DNA from: Acanthosepion lycidas
Taxonomy: Eukaryota > Mollusca > Cephalopoda > Sepiida > Sepiidae
NCBI GenBank assembly: GCA_963932145.1
Contig: OZ010613.1
Coordinates: 40,326,581 to 40,390,580, forward strand
Reading direction: 5' to 3'
DNA length: 64,000 nt
This document shows positions 57,880 to 64,000 of this stretch, one piece after another; positions within the stretch are counted from its first letter, which is position 1, and each line of letters opens with the position of its first letter. The position numbers and the translations under genes were made by a program. Below the pieces are notes generated by a model that made no database searches, was not told the origin of the DNA, and was given only the letters and a program-made list of their open reading frames with translations.

Positions 57880-58780
57880 ATAAATTGTTGGGTGAAAGTT
57901 GTGTAAGTTTAATGAATATTAAACTGTGTATGTTAAAATTAAACATTTTCTTCAGAGCTAAATTTTAAGTGTAAATTAGTTTCCAATTCAACGTTCATTC
58001 AGAAGTTGTCCCTCTTTGATTGTAAACCCTTGTTTTGAAGATGAATTTGAAATGTTGAATATTGCAATTTAATTTCACTGTCATGTGTTTGATATTGATA
58101 AAGTTTCAATGAACTCACCAGAGAGAATGAATTATGATCACTGTGCGAGTTGGTGAGTAAGTGTTTATTCTAGAGGCTGGAATTATGTCCAGAAGTAACT
58201 TATAATCTGAAAATTATGAGACGTAAATAATGAACTCACTGGCGAGAATAATTTATGATCCCCGTGTGAGTTAGTGAGTGAGTGTTTCCTGCGCAGGCTT
58301 GGATTATGTTCAGAAGTAACTTTAAGCTTGTGACGTTAATTCAGGGGGCGATTGATTGCTTGTAATCTTCTCACCGGCTCAAATGTTCTAGTGTGTCATA
58401 TTTATTTAATTTTTAATTACGTGGTAGACTCGAGAGCGCGTTTTCACTTTTTTGTATTGAACATGTTGCGCATAGGCGGAAAATATGACCTTGGCATTAT
58501 TGGACCAATCAGAATATGTCAGTTGGTGAAACTTGGTTTGGAGCCTATATGTGTTTAGCTTGCAGAAGGTTTTAGAACTTTACACGTGAAGATACACAAA
58601 ATACAATTTTCATATTTATTGTCCAATCAGGACGTTGCTAAATCCCAAAATTAAGGAAACTTAGGTGTGGTCCACTGAAATGTAGAAGTTAGATTTTATT
58701 GGGGATGTGCAGAATTTATTAATTATGCTTGAAAGAATCAGAAGGAATTTGTGTAGGTTGCGTGACTTTCTGCATCCACA
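57880..58780 (-). repeat. CCAAT-rich inverted repeat, right arm
   Basis: Inverted partner of 50655-51325, longer because of an internal 120-bp tandem duplication at 58109-58322 and other indels. CCAAT boxes are at about 58503-58512 ('gaccaatcag') and 58619-58629. The arms differ considerably, so the duplication is old or the copies inserted independently. Confidence 0.65.
58109..58322. repeat. Tandem duplication, 120-bp period
   Basis: 'aatgaactcac' starts at 58109 and 58229. Both copies continue 'gcgag..aatga.ttatgatc', 'gtgagt.agtgagt.agtgtt', and end 'agaagtaactt'. Present only in the right arm of the inverted pair. Confidence 0.85.
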
Positions 58781-59807
58781 ACAAATAAATAAACGAAATT
58801 TAAATACGATTAAGAACAAGACATATTCAATTAGAAACTAATAAAACATTTATATACAATTCAAAACAATATACAAGCAGGATAATTGGTATATGTTATG
58901 TTGGCAAAATGTGTATGATCTTTTAGGTTTCAGAATGTCTCTCTTTGTAATCGTTCGTTCATTTGCAGTTCGTTTTAGATTTGTGTTGGTATTAGAATTG
59001 TCAATATTAAGTGTCTTTTTAGTAGGAGTTCTTAAGGAGTGATCTACCTTTGACTGTAATGTTTTTAAGGTCGTTCGCACATTGATGTTTACTTAATAGG
59101 TAGTGAATATAATTCACTTTAGATAAGCAATGTTTGAGAATCGATGTCCACAGTGTTGGTTGATTTTAAATTGTGAGTGAGTCAGCGTTGATGTACCTTT
59201 GCGCGGTAAAATCGTGATTTCGAGTGACGTGGAGTATGTTGGCAATTTCTCTGTGGGCGTTCGTCACTGACTGGTTGGGTCAGTCGGCGTCTTCTTTTAT
59301 AAGTTCTGAAAGTCCGAAATCGGCTCACTTAAGTTTTGGCGCAATTTCGCTTTGCACGTGAAACTTTCAGATTATTGTGTCGTTGACCAATGAGATTTAT
59401 TGGTTCGTCTAGTACGGTTTTAATTGGTTGAAGTTTTCCGTACGTAGGCGTAAGATATAGACTGTTCTGTTACTAGGGGTGATAGATAGGAAAAAGACGA
59501 GTTTACAATTCTACAGTCTCATATATTGTGGGTTACCCAACTTGATTTTACTTAAAACTGTTGCTAGGGGACGTTCCTTAAGACCATGAATAGGAAATGA
59601 TATTCTCGCCCGTTCTCTTTCCTCCTCTTACAACTCCGGCTATAAGATGTAGTGACACGTGGTAAAACAGTGTCCCCCCACTGGGGGAGGTTCACTTCAC
59701 TTTCAATGTTTTATTTTTCTCTCGGACGTCTCCCGCACAAACACATTTCCAGTTTAAATATTTTCTATGTAATTAGAGTTTAAATGTTTTTTCTTTTATT
59801 GTCATTC
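58781..59807 (-). promoter_or_regulatory. G+C-richer, CCAAT/TATA-bearing segment
   Basis: On minus, CCAAT motifs at about 59375-59435 are followed by a TATA-like 'cttataaaag' at 59294-59303. A pseudo-palindrome 'ccccccactggggg' lies near 59674. No exon follows in either direction. It could be a Pol II promoter of an unrecognised transcript or an LTR-type promoter adjoining the inverted repeat arm. Confidence 0.3.
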
Positions 59808-59818
59808 TATACTTTTGT

Positions 59819-60458
59819 ACGTCCTGGGTATGACGGTAAACTACATCCGCGTCCTGGGTATGATGATAAACTACATCCACGTCCTGGGTACGGCGATAAA
59901 CTGCATCCAACAGCAAGGTCTCAGATAATGTTTTCAGAAAAATAATGTTGCCAGCTCTAAGTTTTTGAAACAATAATGTTGCCAGCTCTATGTTTTTGAA
60001 GCAATAATGTTGCCAGCTCTAAGTTTTTTTGTAAAAAAGTAATGTTGCCAGCTATACGTTTTTTTGTAAAAATAAGTAATGTTGCCAGCTCTAAGTTTTT
60101 TTGTAAAAAAGTAATGTTGCCAGTTATACGGTTTTTTGTAAAAAAGTAATGTTGCCAGCTATACGTTTTTTTGTAAAAAAGTAATGTTACCAGCTATACG
60201 TTTTTTTGTAAAAAAAAGTAATGTTGCCAGCTATACGTTTTTTCGTAAAAAAGTAATGTTGCCAGCTATACGTTTTTTCGTAAAGGAATAATGTTGCCAG
60301 CTATACGTTTTTTTTTAAACAATAATGTTGCCAGCTATACATTTTTTATTCCATACAAAATAGGCATTTAAAATTCATATAAACTGGATTTGGCATTAAA
60401 TAACCCACAGTGGTTGATATGCCATAAAACCCAAACAAACAAACAAACAAACAAAAAA
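59819..60458 (+). mobile_element. Composite short retroposon N, copy 3, with two internal arrays
   Basis: Flanked by an 11-bp target duplication 'tatacttttgt' (59808-59818 and 60459-60469). Structure: three 30-bp head units at 59821, 59851 and 59881 ('gtcctgggta' ... 'aaactacatcc'); an array of about twelve units of roughly 30-37 bp (59940-60350) each with 'taatgttgccagctatacg' and a T/A-rich remainder; then the SINE-like tail 'ggcattaaataacccacagt' and 'ggttgatatgccataaaac' with a (CAAA)n end. The target duplication and A-rich end show retroposition. Confidence 0.85.
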
Positions 60459-60469
60459 TATACTTTTGT

Positions 60470-60900
60470 TAATACATACATTATCGCTTGTTTTATATAC
60501 TGCTTTGTGTTATTCATTTATTACTCGGACTCACTTTCGAGTCCGCAATAATTGTTACGGAAAAATATACCAGGAGACGTGTTTTCTAAACATAAACACA
60601 ACTAGCATTTCTGTAATAATATAAAAAGAAACAAATTTAACATTGAAAATTCAATGAATTCTTTATTCAAATTTAATGTCAAATTGAGACAATAATAATG
60701 TTAATATTATGTCCACTTTATACGTAATGATGTACAATATCCATTACATACGCACCAATGTCAAATTGAATCAATAAACATAATAATGCCATTATATCCA
60801 ATATATACACTTATTTCATGCTCAAAAGTTTATGCTCCATTTATATATACATAATTATTTATGACGTCATATATTAAGAAATGGACAAAGTCCGACAATT
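60470..60900. other. Unassigned DNA with hairpin and short duplication
   Basis: A perfect hairpin 'cggactc' / 'gagtccg' at 60527-60547 and a repeated 'atgtcaaattga' block at about 60677 and 60758. No gene. Confidence 0.45.
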
Positions 60901-61246
60901 TATTTATTAAAGACATTTTTTATGTTTAACGTTCTTTTTATAGATACAAGTATTTAAGTAAATGCTCTGTTTATAATAAACAGTATTAAATAACATTTAC
61001 CGGCCTGAATGTCCGAGAAATTTTCATAGAAAATATTCGTCCTTTGACAGGATTCGAACCTGCATGACGGTTCCGTATAGGATGCAGGTTCGAATCCTGT
61101 CCAAGGACGAATATTTTCTATGAAAATTTCTCGGACATTCAGGCCGGTAGATGTTATTTAATACTGTTTATTATAAACAGAGCATTTACTTAAATACTTG
61201 TATCTATAAAAAGAACGTTAAACATAAAAAATGTCTTTAATAAATA
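60901..61246. repeat. 346-bp near-perfect palindrome centred on a tRNA 3' half
   Basis: Arms 60901-61065 and 61082-61246 (165 bp each) are reverse complements with about two mismatches, around a 16-bp centre. Next to the centre each arm holds 'atgcaggttcgaatcctgtc', a tRNA T-arm with exact B-box 'ggttcgaatcc', followed by an acceptor-like 'ccaaggacg'. The outer 120 bp of each arm is A+T-rich with no family match. An 18-bp direct repeat 'ttatatatacataattat' lies outside both ends (60841-60858 and 61256-61273). No complete tRNA is present, because no D-arm was found. Confidence 0.9.
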
Positions 61247-61359
61247 TATAATTATTTATATATACATAATTATGAACAATCAGTTGAAACGAATGCATGA
61301 CAATGAATACTATTTACATTATTCGGACTATTGTCCTCATCTTTGTCGCCATATTTATT

Positions 61360-61429
61360 ACAACGTATAATATATATATATATACATATAATATATATAT
61401 AATATATATATAATATATATATATATATA

Positions 61430-61492
<63 letters not shown>

Positions 61493-61535
61493 TGGTAATA
61501 TTCAGTACTTCAACTCTGGTATTTTGTTGACAAAC

Positions 61536-61600
<65 letters not shown>
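61360..61600. repeat. Long (TA)n tracts
   Basis: Two TA blocks (about 61367-61486 and 61541-61596) separated by a 50-bp unique segment, followed by CA/TG-rich sequence at 61706-61755. Confidence 0.95.
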
Positions 61601-61899
61601 AAATATACCTTTTGTCATTTAGTTGACTGGTGTTACCTTCAGCATCCTGACTCCAGAGTTTTGTAGACGGAATTTCCAGCAATCTCTTCAGCAACTGACT
61701 CAATACCTCTCTCTCACGCACACACACACTCACACACACAAACACACACACATATATATTCAAGCATATTTGGTTCAATAATCTAGACATATTATGCCTT
61801 TTTATTTTTATTTTAATCCTCCCAAGTTCACAAATCAATTTCTTAGTTGCTGTACAAAATTGATAAAAAAAAAAAAAAGCTGTAATTAACCATATGATT

Positions 61900-64000
61900 T
61901 TTATTTTCCCAAGATTAATGACGTAACTCGAAATATCAAAGTTCGCGGTTTTAAGCACTAACGATAATCCATGGCCCAAAATAGCGGATTTCGTTTTAAT
62001 TTTTACAAAACTTTATATTTCTGATTCTTATGTAGGTTTCTGCGTAGAAATAGAAAAAATCAATTGCAATTAATTTCTTCTAAGATTAATGACATAACGA
62101 GAAGGATCGATGTACACGGTTTTAAACACTAAAGGTTATCAACATTTCAAAATGTCGCATTACTTTTTATTTTTTACATACTCATTTTATTGCTGATTCT
62201 TATGTTTAGAAACAGAAAAAATCAATTAAATTCTATATCATGTAAGATGAATGACATATATAGAAGCATCAAATTTCGCGGTTTTAAACATGAACGGCAA
62301 TCCAAAGCTCAAATTGGCGGATTTAGTTTTAATTTTTACATAACCATTTTATGGCTGAATCTTATGTATTTTGATGCGTAGAAACTGAAAAAATCAATTA
62401 CTGTTAATTTCATGTAGGTTTAATGAATAAGTTCGCGGTTTTAAGCACTAACGGTAATCCATAGTTCAAAATGACGGATTTCGTTCATATTTACACATAC
62501 CCATTTTATTGCTGATGCTTATGTAGAAACAGAAGAAATCAATTACAATCAATTTCATGTAAGGTTAATGACATAACGAGAAGCATCAACATTCGTGGTT
62601 TTAAGCACTAACGGTAATCTAAGTCTCAAAATGCCTTATTACTCTTTAATTTATACAGTGACATTTTATTGCTGATTTTTCTGTAGTTTGATTCGTAGAA
62701 ACAAAAAACACTCAGTTACAATCTATTTCATGTAATTTTAATGACTAGAAGCATCAAAGTTTGCTGTTTTAAGCACTAATGTTAATCCAAAACTGAAATT
62801 TGCGGATTTCTTTTCAATTTTTACATACCCATTTTATTGCTGATTCGTATGTAGTTTGATGCATAGAAACAGAAAAAAAAATCAATTACAATCAATTTCC
62901 TGTAAGTTTAATGACATAAATGGAAGCATCACCATTCACGGTTTTAAGCACTAACACTGTAATCCAAGGCTCAAAATACCGTATATCGTTTTAATTTATA
63001 CGTATCAATTATATAACTGATTTTTATGTAGTCTGACGTGTAGAAACAGAAAAAAATCAATTACAATCAATTTCATGTCTGATTAATGACATAACGAGAA
63101 GCATCAAAGTTCGCGGTTTTAAGCACTAACGGTAATTCATGGCTCAAAATGGCGGATTTCTTTTGAAGTTTTACATTTCTATTTTATTGCTAATTGTAGT
63201 TTGATACGTAGAAAAAAAATTCAATTGCAATCAATTTCATGTTAGTTTAAAAACATCACTAGAAGCGTCAAAGTTCGTGGGTATAAGATCTAACAGTTAT
63301 CCAAGTCTCGTTTTCATTTTTACATAATCATTTTATAGCTGATTCTTATGTAATTTGATGCATAGAAAACAGAAAAATGAATTAGAATCACTTTCATGTA
63401 AGATGAACGGCATAACTAGAAGCATCAAAGTTCGCGGATTTAAGCCCTAACGGTAATGCAAAGCTCAGTATGGCGGATTGCGTTTTAATTTTTACATAAT
63501 CATTTTATAGTTGATTCTTATGTAATTTGATGCATAGAAACAGAAAAATGAATTAGAATCACTTTCATGTGAGATAAACGGCATAACTAGAAGCATCAAA
63601 GTTCGCGGATTTAAGCCCTAACGGTAATGCAAGGCTCAGTATGGCGGATTGCGTTTTAATTTTTACATAATCATTTTATAGCTGATTCTTATGTAATTTG
63701 ATGCATAGAAACAGAAAAATGAATTAGAATCACTTTCATGTGAGATAAACGGCATAACTAGAAGCATCAAAGTTCGCGGATTTAAGCCCTAACGGTAATG
63801 CAAGGCTCAGTATGGCGGATTGCGTTTTAATTTTTACATAATCATTTTATAGCTGATTCTTATGTAATTTGATGTATAGAAACAGAAAAATGAATTTAGA
63901 ATCACTTTCATGTAAGATAAACGGCATAACTAGAAGCATCAAAGTTCGCGGATTTAAGCCCTAACGGTAATGCAAGGCTCAGTATGGTGGATTGCGTTTT
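61900..64000 (+). repeat. Satellite array, about 14 monomers of 157-175 bp
   Basis: The block 'agttcgcggttttaagcact', 'aacggtaat' (or a variant) recurs near 61946, 62117, 62279, 62436, 62596, 62764, 62939, 63114, 63278, 63435, 63606, 63777 and 63949. Each is followed by 'aaaatggcggatt', 'ttttaatttttacata', 'cattttatagctgattctta', 'tgtag/atttgatgcatagaaac' and 'tcaatttcatgtaag'. Early spacings vary from 157 to 175 bp; the last three are 171, 171 and 172 bp with nearly identical sequence. The array runs past the window edge. Confidence 0.92.

Noticed and set aside
61082-61112. tRNA gene at the palindrome centre
   Set aside because: Only the T-arm and part of an acceptor-like stem are present; no D-arm or correctly spaced A-box was found.
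61314-61979. 221-residue minus-strand reading frame
   Set aside because: Most of it is translated (TA)n repeat, Tyr/Ile-rich, with no recognisable domain.

Overview
The window is A+T-rich invertebrate DNA, most likely from a cephalopod and probably an octopus. The evidence is a dense load of short retroposons whose heads are fused 5S rRNA and tRNA pseudogenes, many 5'-truncated LINE tails, long TA/TG/CA and poly-A tracts, and one clearly molluscan-style gene with an enormous first intron. The species is an inference; the sequence does not state it.

Only one host gene is supported. On the minus strand, 45702-45818 encodes the first 39 residues of AVL9 (a DENN-type late-secretory protein), ending at a consensus splice donor. 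Its leader carries a small upstream ORF, and a CCAAT/ETS-type, TATA-less promoter lies at about 45985-46060. No second AVL9 exon was recognised to the left, so positions 1-45701 are probably all intron 1. Positions above about 46.1 kb are upstream or intergenic DNA with no recognised gene.

Left part (1-17.8 kb): LINE 3' ends, the 5S/tRNA SINE family, and three striking tandem arrays. These are a 620-bp A/C array grown from a LINE poly-A tail (4336-4955), 25 identical 30-bp units (6601-7350) and sixteen 39-bp units inside a SINE (15795-16413). Middle (17.9-33.8 kb): a broken Ty3/Gypsy-type element with flanking LTRs (about 17.96-23.43 kb); a pogo/Tigger DNA transposon with both terminal inverted repeats (24357-26987) that carries a non-autonomous Helitron inside it; a foldback element (27293-27526); nested SINEs with a clean target duplication (28.7-29.4 kb); a LINE reverse-transcriptase fragment (29.65-30.57 kb); and an internally deleted Helitron with helicase remnants (32203-33788). 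From 34 to 45 kb the intron holds more LINE and SINE fragments and a perfect MADE1-like mariner MITE (38512-38589).

Right part (46-64 kb): another tRNA-headed SINE, a pair of inverted roughly 0.7-0.9 kb CCAAT-rich repeats about 6.6 kb apart, LTR-like promoter segments, a pogo-type MITE, a Helitron 5' end, a retroposon with two internal arrays (59819-60458), a nearly perfect 346-bp palindrome centred on the 3' half of a tRNA (60901-61246), and a satellite with monomers of about 157-175 bp from about 61.9 kb to the window edge, whose last units are almost identical at 171-172 bp.

I found no gene cluster or defence-like system. The most unusual content is structural: the tRNA palindrome, the recurrent growth of tandem arrays from fixed points inside short retroposons, the foldback elements, and the inverted CCAAT-rich pair.
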